Assembly: GCF_963678635.1 (NCBI RefSeq)
Contig: NC_087063.1
Coordinates: 42,050,759-42,114,758 of the forward strand
From: Symsagittifera roscoffensis
Taxonomy: Eukaryota > Xenacoelomorpha > Acoela > Convolutidae
Direction: 5' to 3'
DNA length: 64,000 nucleotides
Made by a program: the position numbers and the translations under genes. Below, piece by piece: positions 18,819-31,539 of this stretch; positions within the stretch are counted from its first letter, which is position 1; every line of letters starts with the position of its first letter. The notes below the pieces were generated by a model, which saw only the letters and a program-made list of their open reading frames with translations, ran no database searches and had not been told where the DNA came from.

Positions 18819-20051
18819 ATAACTTTCGACGAAATTTTTTACTTGTAACACTTGTATATTATATTATCTCGTGTCGAGTTGCGTGTTCTTATTGAAGAAG
18901 CGAACCCGTATCGATTTTAATTGAAAAGGACTTAAACACTTGACATCTTCTTTTATCATTATCACTTCCATATCTAGAAAATTCCAAGGATTTTGACTGG
19001 AATACATGATGAAGGGACTCATGACTGTAACCTCGGTTACTATGATACTTTTGACCTTCTGATTACCTTAAAAAATAGAAAAAAAATGACGATAAAACAT
19101 CAATTTACAAATGTTATTTACAATAAATCACATACAATTTGGTTCATAACCATCATGATAAAAAATATATAAGATTGTATGTTACCTTTGCAACATCTGG
19201 CGAGCTCCTGGTTCAAGCAGATTCCAGCATAAGCAGCCTCATCAGTGATACAATTGTAAACTAAACTTGAAATTAATGGGAAAATATAACAAAGGTAAAC
19301 AATCAATTTATCTATTTGGATAATCATGATTTTTTACGTTAACATAGTTGTTTTTGGTGCTTAGTGAATTTTTAAACGTAGTTCTTTAAAACTGTTTGTT
19401 GAATTTTTGTGTTGTAGTAAGGCAATCGTTTTAAGGTTTTCGATTTAGCTTTTTTGTGTTAAAGAGAGTCGAATGGAAGAAGATTTTAGTGTCGTAAGAG
19501 GCAGCTGATACTTTAATATGCTTTAACAAGCCGCGCTATGAGTAAGGCATTCTTAATTTGAATTTGAAATCATTGGATGTTATAACGAAGTTGCATGATC
19601 ATTTTGGATAACCCTGATAAATAATTTATTTTTGGAAAACTTTAATGAGATCAGAAAGAAACTTAGCGTTCGATAATTTCCAGTGCAAGGATTCGTGGTT
19701 GAAATTCTTCGAGTAAAAAAAAGAGAAAAAGACAGGGAGGCTTAATTCAAATAAAAGAAGAACATGATGTACGACCTAATTCACAACTATTTATCGAGTA
19801 TTATCAATTTTTGAGCGATTTATTAATCATTTTTTTGGAAATTGATTACGTTTGTTCTTTGATTAGCTCAGTTTAAAAGTGACGGAGAGGTTATGTTGAA
19901 TGTAAAAGTGGCGTAAGATCATGTATATAGTATAATGTAATTTTATTTTTGCACTGACGTTCAATTACTCGTGATCGTAATTCTATTTTAAGTTGTATGA
20001 CAATTCTTTAAAGATACCAAATGTTTTATTCACTTTTTCCCCCTTTTATAG
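18819..20051. other. AT-rich region upstream of IMPACT, no gene seen
   Basis: No coding frame is supported. The last bases (about 20032-20051) form a pyrimidine tract ending in TAG, five bases before the IMPACT start codon. This looks like a 3' splice site of a 5' untranslated intron or a trans-splice site. Confidence 0.5.
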
Positions 20052-20056
20052 ATATA

Positions 20057-20452
20057 ATGGTAGATTTAGTAGATCGGATTGACTGCATTGATTCTGAAAC
20101 GTTAGACTCGTGCGTTCTGCTACAACAAGATGAAATTGCAGCACTTGAAGCTATATACGACAATTTATGGACTTGCGTGGATTTAAATAAGTTCGAAATC
20201 AAAATTTATCCTTCATCAGATAAACTGGAGCAGTTTGTTGTTCTTTTATCTATTCAGTTTACTGAAACCTACCCGTTAAACGAACCTCCATTGTTTCAAA
20301 TATCAGCACCATGGATGAAGCCTCTTGAGAAAGAAATTTTAAATGACATACTCATTGAGTGTTATCTTTCCAATTATCATGAGCCAGTAGTTTTCAAATG
20401 GATAACGGAGATAAATGAGTTTACTGAAAGTTGTCTACAGCATCGAAAAAAT
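20057..20452 (+). CDS. IMPACT: IMPACT exon 1 (RWD domain)
   Basis: 132 codons ending in phase 0 at AAT|GTTAGA. The same GTTAGA donor hexamer is used by exon 2, which supports this choice. Without splicing the frame would run on to a TAA at 20555, losing the Impact domain. Confidence 0.75.
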
Positions 20453-23400
20453 GTTAGATTGCTTGAATTGTTCATTGCGTTCAAGCTTTACTTAAGTCAT
20501 AGATCTTTTTCAGGTTTATATTTAATCAACAAAATCCTGAAATTATGCGATGATTAATCATTAAATTAAATTATCATTAATTTAGCACGATTTATACTTA
20601 AATAAAACTCAGCGTTTTTTCTACACGTACATGACCTGTTCTGTTTGTAAAATGAAAATTTTCGTTTAAAAAAAAATTGTTGTGGGCCTATGAATTGTCC
20701 ACTTACATTCTGTCGACTTATTCGCCACAGCGTGTTTTTTCTGACGAGTTCTACTTCCAGTTAATTGAGTTCCGGGAAAATGTTGCTTGTCATTTAGATT
20801 TTTTTCACTTATACTTTTTGTTTGAACTTTTCGTTCTCTTCAAGGTCGTAAGAAAGCAATCAATGCAGCTTCATCTTGAAGTTTTACGCTTACCATATCA
20901 AATTATTTGGAATCGAGATCTTTGAAGTCTGGTCGCAAAAGCTCAAAAAAATCTGAATTTTCGCGCTTCTTACAATTGATTCCTTCGCCGGTTTTAGTTC
21001 GTTGAATTCATTATTATGATTTTGTAATATGCAAGAGAATTGCTGGATTGTGTCTGCTCTTGAAATGTGCTGAAAAGTATGGAACACGTTTGATGTGTTT
21101 AAAAAATATCAAAGTTTTTTTGCTCTCTGTCCATTTTCCTAATGAATAATTACGCTTGCGATCAGGAGCGTTATCAAATCGGAATTAAGACTTTTTTGTC
21201 GGGTTAACAACATGTTTAATAGAATCACTTGGTATCTTGGCTCATTATGAATTCAAACTTCTCAGAGTCTCTCTCCGGCACTCTTAGTCTGGAGGTAACA
21301 AATACGCCTGGGATGGTTAAGGTTGAAGGTTCCAATCTGACCAGGACATGTTTTTTTTTTCAAACAGGAAATATTCCGTTCCAAAAAAAAAATTGTTGGC
21401 CTATTATTTTTTTCGTATGTTTAGTTGGCGCATTTTATATATTTTTGCTGTATGCAGTTTTCATTGTAGTTGCTTTTAATGTTTTCATTTACTGCTGCAA
21501 TTTATAATTTTACGAACCTTGACATTGTATATTTTCTTTTTTTTTTGCTTTGAAAGTTTTTTGGCCTGAATGATATCGGCTCATATTTTATCAACTTAGT
21601 GGCCTCATTTTGGGTCGTTTCAAGGGAATCATAATTTGTATGCTTCCCTCCGGGTCGTACAAAACATAAAAAGAATAGTTGTTAAAGTAGTCAAATTTTT
21701 GAATTACAATTTAGTTCAAATTTTATAATTCAAAGGTTTCATGACAACAATTTTATTTTCGCCCAATAATTGTTTTTGATTTTTCAGATGTTACTTGACT
21801 TAATAAAAAAAATTCTAGTATAAAAAAATAGCAGATCTAATTTTGGTAGATTTAATGTCTGCCATGGCAAGTTTTATCTATCTATCTATATCTATCTATC
21901 TATCTATCTATCTATACTATATTTAAATGCTAGTGACAGCCATCTCCCATTTTTAAGCATCATAATTTTGCATGGTCAACCAAAGAATTTTTCTATGTTT
22001 AAGCTATATCATATATTGCAATGCTTAAGAAAATTTATCATTTAGTTTTCCGCAAGGTGAATAATTTTTCAGTAATTTTTTTTCGAGGCCAAATTAAGTC
22101 TGTTTGTCTGTCTGTCTGTCTGTGTACCAGCTTTTTTATTTAATTTGATTATGTCTGTCTACCCGTCTCCTAATTTTTTAACTTTAAATTTGGTCTCGAC
22201 GATTCAGTTCAAAGTAGTACTACTGACAAACGGCTGTCTCCGATCTTTCTTTATCTTTCTGGATTTTGTATTTTTTTTCTGTCTTTTTTTCGATCTTTTT
22301 TCGCTATTTAGAAGCGCTATTTAGAACAGTTTTTGGCATTGGATATGTTCTGAAAGAGTTCACTTTCTCTTTTGCATTAAATCTAATGATTTTTTGGCTT
22401 CCTGGCAGCGATTGATGTTTGTCGGCTCACCTGCCGAGGTATTTTTAAAATGATATTAGATCAGGGGCGGATCTAGGATTTTCCCGAGGGGGGCTGGATT
22501 TTCGAAAATTTTGTCGATCTTTTTTTAGGTCGACCAAATTAATTTTCCGAGCTCTACCAAAGCATTAAAAAGACCCGTTTAGGCACTTTTTGGAAAGTTT
22601 TGACCAAAAAATTGCTCTTTTTTGTCGCGCGCTCCCCCAAAATTAGTATATATTGGCACCAAAGGCGCCTTTAGAACACTTTTAAGGTCCGTCACCAAAA
22701 ATGGATATCTCAAAATAGTACAAAGGGGGGACAAAATAGTCGAATCCATGAGGGGGAGGGGGGGGGGGGGGGAAGATGGACGTCCGCCACTCTCCCTGTG
22801 TTAGTTAATCCCTGTGTTAGTTAAATAGCCTTCGGCGATATTCATAGATTGTTAAACATGCGAACACGTTATTTTTGATGTGCATTCAACTTATTTTTCG
22901 TCGATTTTTTTGATTTTTTTTTGGCATTAGGGCATTCGGTTTAAATTTCTTCGGCTTAATTATGAATGAAAATGCATAATTTTTGAGGTTGTTTTTTGTT
23001 TGCATTTGCGAATAGCTAGTAATTGTGATGTTTCGCAAGCTTTGCGATGCTCCACTTGGCCTCTGTGCTGAAATGTGATTGCAATAATCTGAAAAAATAA
23101 TTGTTTCTTCGTTTTTTTGACAAATTATTCCTTGGCTTGGTTTGAGTGTGTCACATGTTCTTTTATGAATCATTTTTGTGCTAGAGACTTCTTGAAATAC
23201 TTTAAGTTTCTGAAAACTATTTATAAATTTCGCAGTTTTTTACTGTCTTTTTTAACGCCTGTGTCTAAATATTTTGACAAGTGGAGTGTGTGTTAAAATA
23301 CGAGTACACTTAGCTTTCGAAGCCGCAAATGGGCTCAAGCTTTGGTAGTAATCGCCAGAAGTTTTTGTTTTCAAATGCTTTTTTTTTGTGCTTTGAATTT

Positions 23401-25542
23401 TAAGAGCTCCGTTGCCGTTTTTTTTGTTTGTGTTTACGAAGCGTAGCTTCCTCTCACTAAAATGTTTCTGGTAATTGTATTAGCTCAACTTACTAATTTT
23501 GATTTACAGGCAAAGACAGATGACATTCAGCACAGGAATCGCGACGTAGTCAAGTGTAGCGATTATGGGGCTTTGTCATTGGACAGACTTCTTCAAATCG
23601 AACAGTCACTTGTATCTTCAGAACTGATACTCGAAAGAAAAAGTTATTTTCAAGGGCACTGCATCGCAGTCAGCTCGAAAACTGATGTGGACGATGTAAT
23701 GTTATACCTTAAAAGGTTAGAATTTTATTGTAGTGAGCACAGTTTGTGTTCCGACAACTTCACGAAGTGAAGAGAAGGAACTATGGCATGTCTTGTTTTT
23801 TTTGCTCAAGTTTAGGTACCCCAAGGAAAAATTGAAGGGGTTCAAGTGTGTATCAGATGAAGTGCTTTGAATCGATATTCGGATTCCAAAAAATTTGTCT
23901 GTATCAAGAAAAGGTCTGAGCTTCCGGTTTTTAGACTAAATGGCACCAATTTTTCAAATGACCCGATGAGAGACAATCAGTTTTATTATATTGCAATTTA
24001 TAGATTATCTGGCTATTTTCTCATTTTTCAAAATAATTATTTTGACCTTTCTGAAAAAAAAATCAAAGGAATCCGAGGGGAAAAAAGATGATTTTTTTTA
24101 TTCGATTTGTACTTCAATAATTGTGGTGGCAAAATTCTGTGCTACTTGCTCAGCAACCGGGCTATCCTTGTTATATTTTCATTTGCGATAGCAAGAGTAT
24201 TTGTTAAAATAGCAGTTATTTATTGTTTATTTTAAGCATACCGAAGATTGCTAAAGCCACTCACAACATAATGACCTATCGATTTACAGATGAAAGAAAC
24301 ATTTTACACGCAGATTATGACGAAGATGGTACGTAAGTCGTTGAATTGTTTTGTAATACGTCAAGACTTAGCGTCAAAAGTAAATGACGCTTTCGAGCTT
24401 ATGACGTTTTGTTAATAGTGATTAGATTAATCGACACTGGCCATATTGTAAAAGAATATGAACTGCATTGACCGCACTGACAGCATTCTTGTACGCTGGT
24501 GTGATTTCGTGTTTGTTCAGGGGAGACGAACGCGGGAGGCAGAGTGGCACACCTGCTGGAGTTAACCAAATTGAGCAATGTGATGGTTGTAGTTTCCAGG
24601 TGGTTCGGGGGAATACTATTGGGACCAGATAGGTGTGTACAGAAATATTTTGAGGAAATAATGTGTTCGTTCTTATCAATGAGTTATTAAACTTGCGAAG
24701 CAAAGGATATCAGGACAAACTTTCAAGTTGATGCATTTTTAATTAATCAAATGAACCGAAAAAGCTATTTGTTTCAAACAACATAACAAAAAAAACTCGA
24801 TTTCAAAAATTTTCTTTCTCAATATGTCTCGCAATTTTTTGAAATGCATAATTTATACATAATGTGGTTTTATGCTTTGCGATTTGTTCCATGCAGAATT
24901 TTGTTTTTGTATTTGGTGCTACTTTTGCTGGATAGATTTGGCAATTTAATAGCATATGTAGCTGCGTTAGTGGTGATTGGTGGCTAGTTTTTGGGGATTT
25001 GAAGCATACGTGGCTGAGTGGCTAATACGTGATACTCAAATTTGCTTGGTCGCAGATTCGAATCCGACACGTAGTCGAGTTTTTGCTAATTCGAGGCGTA
25101 TTTCTAGTTTTTCTTACGTCTTTTGATAGAGCTGCTTTTTGGTCGTGTTCTCGCAAGTGTTTGCGAGGCACAGCTTTGCCTCTGTGTAATTAATTAGTTG
25201 GTTATGGGTCTAAAAGGATTGTTTTACCAAGCAACAAAACTCTGCATTCAAAACAGAGTCTTTTTGAGGAAAGACGGAGTATGATAGACATATTTGGGCC
25301 AAAAAGCTTAATCCGGAGATGATAATGCCACCCTTAATGAATTTGCCTACAGCGATGCGAATCAATTGAAAATGTGAGATCTAAGTCCTTGAAATTAAGA
25401 CTGATTATCTTTTTCTTCGGTTATCGTTATCAGTTTTTGGTTTGAGCGAAGAGTGTTATTTATTAGCATATTTTTATTCAGATTCAAACTGATCAACCAA
25501 GCAGCTCGTAGTGCTCTGGTGAAGGGAAAGTTCCTGTCATAA
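20057..25542 (+). CDS. IMPACT: IMPACT homologue (GCN1-binding regulator of GCN2), five exons
   Basis: I assembled five coding exons: 20057-20452, 23510-23715, 24237-24328, 24521-24632 and 25482-25542. Lengths sum to 867 bases, giving 288 residues plus TAA; the vertebrate protein is about 320. The N-terminal RWD domain shows the DEIAALEAIY helix and the PLNEPPLFQISAPW strand-turn typical of IMPACT. The C-terminal UPF0029/Impact domain has ERKSYF, KATHNI, DEDGE, AGGR and VVVSRWFGGILLGPDR. In known family members the RWD domain competes with GCN2 for GCN1 and so restrains eIF2-alpha phosphorylation under amino acid starvation. It is cytosolic with no signal peptide. An upstream in-frame ATG at 20021 lies in a pyrimidine tract and is probably intronic. 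The first donor is the least certain junction. Confidence 0.9.
21151..21653 (+). repeat. Dispersed repeat family DR-A, copy 1 (IMPACT intron 1)
   Basis: About 500 bases that match 48241-48757 and, in part, 36198-36380. Shared landmarks are GCGTTATCAAATCGGAAT, AATACGCCTGGGA, TTTGGGGTCGTTTCAAGG-like and a final ATGCTTC..TCCGG. No coding capacity. The class is unknown. Confidence 0.7.
21875..21916. repeat. (TATC)n microsatellite
   Basis: About ten TATC units with one interruption, inside IMPACT intron 1. Confidence 0.95.
22099..22125. repeat. (TGTC)n microsatellite
   Basis: Short run of TGTC/CTGT units inside IMPACT intron 1. Confidence 0.9.
22462..22798 (+). mobile_element. Non-autonomous DNA element with CAGGGGCGGAT end, copy 1
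   Basis: It begins with CAGGGGCGGATCT and ends near GTCCGCCACTCTCCCTG, an imperfect inverted copy of the start. The interior (TTTTTGGAAAGTTTTGACC, GGCACCAAAGGCGCCTTTAG) matches the second copy at 26230-26624 read on the other strand. It contains a G-run at about 22754-22772. No frame for a transposase. A 17-base direct duplication follows its right end (CCCTGTGTTAGTTAA twice). Confidence 0.8.
23510..23715 (+). CDS. IMPACT: IMPACT exon 2 (start of Impact domain)
   Basis: Acceptor GATTTACAG, donor AAAAG|GTTAGA, ends in phase 2. It encodes the linker and the ELILERKSYF motif that opens the UPF0029 domain. Confidence 0.88.
24237..24328 (+). CDS. IMPACT: IMPACT exon 3
   Basis: Acceptor TTTTAAG, donor GATG|GTACGT, phase 2 in and phase 1 out. 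It encodes KATHNIMTYR and DYDEDG. A stronger GTAAGT lies four bases further on but would break the conserved DEDGE motif across the junction. Confidence 0.88.
24521..24632 (+). CDS. IMPACT: IMPACT exon 4
   Basis: Acceptor GTTTGTTCAG, donor GATAG|GTGTGT, phase 1 in and 2 out. It encodes AGGR and the signature VVVSRWFGGILLGPDR. Confidence 0.92.
25004..25188 (+). mobile_element. tRNA-derived SINE, copy 1
   Basis: A pol III A box TGGCTGAGTGG (25010-25020) and B box GATTCGAATCC (25055-25065) sit in a tRNA-Ser-like arrangement. They are followed by a tRNA-unrelated body (TAATTCGAGGC, GAGCTGCTTTTTGGTCGTGTTC) and a tail with TTTGCGAGGC and GCCTCTGTGTAA. The body is shared with copies in BCKDK introns. 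It lies in IMPACT intron 4. Confidence 0.8.
25482..25542 (+). CDS. IMPACT: IMPACT exon 5 (C-terminus)
   Basis: Acceptor TTTTTATTCAG. It encodes FKLINQAAR, matching the family's FKHINNCAR segment, then a short tail and TAA. The Lys-rich C-terminal tail of vertebrate IMPACT is missing. Confidence 0.88.
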
Positions 25543-26229
25543 GAATGGGAGCTGCGGAAGGAATGCGAATGAATGGGTTTGGCTCGAAGGATGTGCATAT
25601 TCCAGACAGTAGTACTTAGTCTAGTAGAGTTTTAAATATGGAAATGACTATTTATTTTTCATACCGGAGTATTGTTGTACTTGTATATAATTAAGTTGAA
25701 TGTTTAAAATATGATATTTTCAAAACATTAAGGAAAGGGTTTGACAATTGAGTGCAGGAATTAAATTTTTGTTGGCTTTAAAATCAGTTGTTGGGTTTCG
25801 ATTTTTTAAATTTCAATTTAAATTCATCGTCTAAAAAGAAGGCAAAAACGCTTACCAAATACCAAAGTAAAATAGCACACTTAAACGGCAATGAATTCGG
25901 AGCAGTAAGCATTCGAAAGACACAAAACGCAGCAAATTATATGTTTTTTTTTTTACCAAACTGTTTTCCTTTGTGGAGTTTTCGCAAGGAATTTTGATAG
26001 CTTTTAAGTATTGCAAAAACTTAAACTTAACAATTAGCAAAGTTCAGCCAAATTGGTACTCAGTTTTTTCCCGTTAAAACCTTGGTTCGATGTGTAATAA
26101 GTAAGGTTCCTGAATAATTTCTTCATCTGACTTATACCGCGATTCTTAAAACAGTGCACAGTAATAATGTATTGTCGAATAGGGTTATGATAAATCGTTA
26201 CACACAGCAAATTTTGCTTTTTAAATAAA

Positions 26230-26624
26230 CAGGGGCGGATTTTGGGGGCACCATCCCCCTCAGGGATTCGACCTACTCACCAACCAAAGAGTCCTCCCTT
26301 TGGTATTAATTTTCGACATCCCTTTTCGGCCGATAAACCTTCAAACTTTTTCTAAAGGCGCCGTTGGCGCCAACAATACAAATTTTGAAGGGGCACGCCT
26401 GCCGTAAAAATGCATTGTTTTGGTAAAAACTTTCCAAAAAGTGTTTAAAAACGCCTTTTTTGGTCTGTTGTTTCAAATTTTTGCCGGCGGAACAGAAATT
26501 TTGGACAGATTAGGGTCTTTATATGTTCTGGGAGTGCTCGGAAATCAATTTGTTTGAGTTGAAAAAAGTCGAAACCTAGATTTTTTTTGAAAATCGGGAA
26601 GAGAAAATTATAGGTCCGCCCCTG
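26230..26624 (-). mobile_element. Non-autonomous DNA element with CAGGGGCGGAT end, copy 2
   Basis: Both ends are intact: CAGGGGCGGATTT on the left and AGGTCCGCCCCTG on the right, terminal inverted repeats of about 13 bases. It is inverted relative to the copy in IMPACT intron 1. Such ends are known from hAT-like and piggyBac-like MITEs; the superfamily cannot be settled because I do not see a convincing target duplication. Confidence 0.85.
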
Positions 26625-28837
26625 AATATACATATATTTAAATAAAACATGGTCGGTCGAGCTACGGCTTTTTAATACGTTTGGTTGACTGCAAAGTGGA
26701 ATGAAAAAAAATTCGGATGTATTTTGACTTGCGATAGCAAGTGTGTTGCTACCGGGTACTATACTTTTCCCTTAAATAACTTTTTCCTAGGACTCACATC
26801 CTGGTTACCTGTGTTCACCCTTGCTTTAAACCCCTGTGTTTACCTTTCCCGGACTCATTAATCTGCTGGGCCTTTCTGGTGCATCAGACATATATTGAGC
26901 ATCCAAGCAATTTAAATAACCAGCCTTAAGGAAAATTGTTTTTATGTTGGTTAAAAATTTTACCTACTCAGTTTGTTAAAGTTCATTTTTTTTCGGCTTA
27001 AATTTTTTTTTGCTTAAATATTTTTAGATTTTGCCTCCTGTAAATCTAGGTCCCGATGGTTATTTCACCAATTCACATCAAATTGTTTTGATTTGCTTTT
27101 TTCAACACTAGCTCTATTCATTTTGATAGATCTCGGTTTGTCGGCAATTTCGATTTGTTTCGGCGGTTTTTTTTTCAATTTTTTACTTTGTTTTTTCTAG
27201 ACAAAATCAGGTATCACAGAAAATTATTGAAATGCATCGAATGACATATCACATTCGATCACTTTCATTCGTGCTTTGGACGACACAAAAAAGTTTTCAA
27301 AATTTTCTCAATGTCGAAAATCTGTGTGAAATTGTTCATTTATATCTAATTTCGAGGCGAATGAAGTGAGTGAGCAGGCCTTTAAAAGGAGGATGATTAA
27401 AAAGTTCTATTTAAGCTGCGAATAGTTAATTTTATTGTGGTAAAATTAGTAAGTATGTTTCTTCTATGGTCTTCTTGGGAATAATATTTTCAATTTTTTA
27501 CGTTTCCAATAATTTTAAAAAGTTTCCATTTTTTCATTATTTTTCCATTCAGTGTTCGAAGAAAAATATTATCAATTGGTTCTAATTTATTATTACTATA
27601 AAATAAACCTGAGTTCTAGGGTTTAATTAAGAGTCGGCGAACATAAAGAAAACTATGACCCAGAACTTAGTGAGAAGTCTTATAATTTATTCACACTCAA
27701 GTTTGATTTTTCGTGGCGTGACTTTTACTTTAGTTGCAAGCTCAGATCATTTCTTTTGTTGAAGAAAAGTTAAGTCCACTATCGAACAGAAAAACTGAAA
27801 AGTTTGCTTAAACCCCTGATTGACTTCAGTTTTCTGGTTTCTCAGCGGAATATAAATTCAACGCATTGATCCATTTTTTCAAAATGACTCAATTCTATCC
27901 AAAAAGGGTCAATCAGAAAGTGTTTTTGAAATTGAAAAAGCCTAAGACCATATATTTTTACTTTGTAAGGCGAAAAGTTTTGTGTTTCTTTGTGTGCCTT
28001 GAATGTCTGTTGACTATATTATCAACTGTCTCTTGGCTATTTTAATTAATATTTCATCGCATAACGGACTTAAAACGGCATAAATTGAAGAAAAAACTTG
28101 TTGCTTTTTAAAATTATTTATGTGATTTTTGTGTGGTAGTTAAAGCAACTGGTTGTCCTCGTATTTTTTGTTGTTCTTTTGTCCTTTGCTTATTATTGGT
28201 CTGCTACTTGTCTGAGTCATGTTTGTCTTCCTCCTTTTTTCAATTGCGCGACTTGTAATGGGCAACTTTTTTTCCCGTAAACAACTTTTCTTACAAGTTC
28301 AAGACAGGATTGCCTTCACGTTTCCAGGCTGACATGCTCAATTTTCCGGAGCTTCAAATGAAAGTATCCTTTATTTCGTTCATAGTAATAATTATTTTTT
28401 TGAAGTTATTTGAGAAAATGTTGATTTTTTTTTCGGTTTTGTGATTTTCGTTCTAAATTATGTCTGCTGATTTACCGTTTCTTGTTCAAAATGCTTTTGA
28501 GATGATCTGGTTTGCTATTCAAGCAGCTTCTTTCCAGCTTGGGTTTTTTTATTTTTGATTCAAACAGTTCTGATTATATTAGAAGTAGTTCTGAATTTGT
28601 AAATTAACCAACTCTGATTTTGAATAAATTACTTTTTCTGTTTGTACTTATTTTTGCGTATTTCAAGAGGGATGGGTCTTTTTGAATTTAAAAATTTTTG
28701 AGCTTCAAATTTTTTAAAGGCTACAGTTTCGTTGCCGACTTAACCAGGGTCGACATCATCCGAGTGAAAGACATCGAATTTTTTAGATGTATTTTTTTCT
28801 AAATTTTTCTAGTAATTTTAGCAAACATTCTTTTAAA

Positions 28838-28966
28838 AAGTTGCTCCTCAATATTAGCAGCTGAAGTATGAAAAGCGGGTATTTCAACTGGAAACCATTT
28901 TTTTGTAGTTGTTCCTCAGTTTTTGCAGTTGAAGTATGAAAAGCGGGTATTTAAACTGTAAACATT
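28838..28966. repeat. Two-copy tandem repeat of about 70 bases
   Basis: The segment GCAGCTGAAGTATGAAAAGC with GGGTATTT following is repeated as GCAGTTGAAGTATGAAAAGC with GGGTATTT about 72 bases later. Flanks GTTGCTCCTCA / GTTGTTCCTCA also match. Confidence 0.8.
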
Positions 28967-31539
28967 AAACATCTTGTTTTTATAACAATCTAGTTTTTTT
29001 GTTTATTTGCCTCCTGTAATAAAAATTGTACCGTGTCATTGTTGCCACCACTCAATAGGCTTTCCCGTCCACTTTTAAGCACTCGAAAGAAAGCTTTTAC
29101 GGGGTCAAGTGTGGTACTGTATCAATACTATTATATTCGAGTTCTTTTATCTCCGTGGTTCGGGTTTTTTGTATTTTCACCAATGAAAAAATTAAAGAAT
29201 TTTTGAATTTGAATAAAGAGTTTTGAATTTTTTGAATAAAGAAAAATTTTGAATTTGAGTTTGAATTAATATTTTAAACAATGTTTTCCTTAATTTTGAA
29301 CTTATTCTCTTAAATCCTTGTGGCCTCAACATTCTGAGCTACTGGCACCGCAACCTGCTCTCCGGGCATTTTCTTAGTTTTTGTTAAATTTCAACGTTGA
29401 GATTAAATTTTCTCCCACGAAAAATTTTCAAGTCTATTTGATTATGAGTGAATTAATGAAGTTTATTTTATTACATAGATTGATTTTGAATGGTCGTAAT
29501 TTCCTCTTTGGTAATTGGTAACGATTTTGGTAATTGTCATAGCCTTCCTTTAATTTCATCAAATTTTAAATTAACTTTAATATCTCTGTGCCCCTAGGTT
29601 ATTCTTGTGGACTTCTTAGTTTACTTGCTTTATTAGCATATCAAGTTCCACCTAGTTTTGGCTGTTTAATGCAAAGGTAATGTCCATGTTTTGAACGATT
29701 TAGGTGCGGGATTTGAGTCAAGACAGGACGCGTACTTCTAGCCAGATGAAACTTTTGTTCTTTAAAAAGTAGTAATGGGACTCGGTTTTCGGCTTATTTT
29801 TTGTCGACTGTTGCCACAGTACAAATTGTGCTAACGATTTTTGCATTTTTTTATTTTTGAAGTCATGCTGTTTTTTTTTCAATAGTGCAGACAATTAAAT
29901 TAAATTTTCTGAACATTTCTCATTTTTGAGTTGAAAACTTTTTGTGAATTTTCAGTTTTATTTTCTTCCAGTCATTAGAATAAATAGGTTTCACAAAGGT
30001 TTCTGGGTTGATTTTGATAAATGAGCTTTTATAAATTTCAAGTGTTAGAGAATGGATGGATCGTTCCTAATGATGAAAAATTGAAAGATTATTTTTAGAG
30101 TTTTTTAAGCGTAGCCAATTTTGAAACGAAATATATATTAAATAAAAACGGTTTTGTCTGTAGTACTTTCGCCTGCTGTTTTTTCTTTTCGGAGTTGGTA
30201 TGTCAATTCAATACATCACATGCTTCTGCATGACATAAGGCTGTATGTATATTTGTTGCTACACATTGTGTGTGATATTTCCAATTGCGTCCAAAAAAAT
30301 TGTCGAAAAATATGTATGTTAGCATCGGAAGTTTTTACTGGCATAAATTTTGTTAAATTTAAAAATTGCGATTTTAGCAAAATGGTCAACCCTACGAGTT
30401 TTATGCATATCTTGTGGTTGCCTCTTCGCTAAAAAGTTTTTAACAGTTATCAGTTCGTTACAGAGAAACTTGTAAAAAAAAATTTCCTACTCAGAATCAT
30501 ATAGCATGTAAGTCATCGTCAGCAATAATTGCAATAAAATTTCTCAGAAAATTTTTTCAAGTGTCGAAAAGCTTTGGGATGGCTGCAAATTTTGGATTTT
30601 GAAGTATATTATTTTATTTCGAACAGTCAATTCTTAAGCATTTTTTTGCTGCAATCAGAATTAAACTAGTTAAAGTAACATGTTCTCGCATGTTAGCTTC
30701 AACATGACACTCATCATAAAAATGGCTCAACACTTTCCGAATAACAATCCCTCGCGTTTCCATGACTCCAAGATGGTCACGCGTATTTAATTTCAGAATC
30801 CCAGTTGCTTGAGTACCTTTTGTTGCAGCAAGACCGGATGAGATGGCTAGAATGGTACCATTGCTTAACAGCTGTTTCGTAAGTCGCAGTGTTTGTTTAA
30901 AGGGGAAAATGGTTTTTATGGCAAATCATGGCTTAATTAGGCGTAAAATTTAATTATGGTCAGAAAGTCATATTTGTGTTTTTATAAATGTGATAAAAGT
31001 CACATTACGAGGCCAAACAGTGCATTGTAAGCGGATTTATTATTGTCATAAAAGTCACAGTAATATCTTAAGCATTTTTCTGCTGCAATCAGATGGTTAA
31101 ATGTGGTTTAAAAGTCATATTTGTAGCTATGAAATGTGAGTTTGGAACTGATTGCATTCATGTGAAATCAGCCGCTGAAAATGGTGTAATTTGACACTTT
31201 AATTACGCATGCTGCGTCGTTTGATGGTCGTGTGTTTCCAGGGAAAATTTTGAAGTTTTTCGTTAAAAAAGTCAATGTAGTGTCTTTTGTCTCCTTTGTC
31301 CGCTAGCTTCCCAGTATTTAATTGAATGTTGTTGCAAGTGGTGTTAAAATGAACGGTGTTAAATTGTATGTGATTAAATTGTAGGACACCAAAATTTTAA
31401 CTCTTGTTTATTGGATAAAAATTATTTATTGGGATATTGTGTTCATTACTCTTGAATCTTTTTAGTCCGTTCAATGTACCTGCAAAGACTTCGTTGGAGT
31501 ATTCGAATGTGACTAGTCTACGGCAGACGAACAGAGAAA

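Larger units (their letters stand above)
25543..31539. other. AT-rich intergenic DNA between IMPACT and METTL26
   Basis: Apart from the CAGGGGCGG-ended element (26230-26624) and a small tandem duplication near 28.9 kb, I see no gene or RNA. The DNA is rich in T and A runs with frequent stops in all frames. A motif with AAGCATTTTT.TGCTGCAATCAGA occurs twice (about 30635 and 31068), hinting at decayed dispersed repeats. Confidence 0.5.

Noticed and set aside
20453..20557. RWD protein ending at the TAA at 20555 as a separate short gene
   Set aside because: The Impact domain exons follow in phase and the combined protein matches IMPACT end to end.
22622..22804. Small Arg/Gly-rich protein
   Set aside because: The frame lies wholly inside a non-coding DNA element and its Gly tract comes from a G-run.
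25004..25080. Functional tRNA-Ser gene
   Set aside because: A and B boxes are present but the acceptor stem does not pair and the same body and tail recur at other loci, so it is a SINE.
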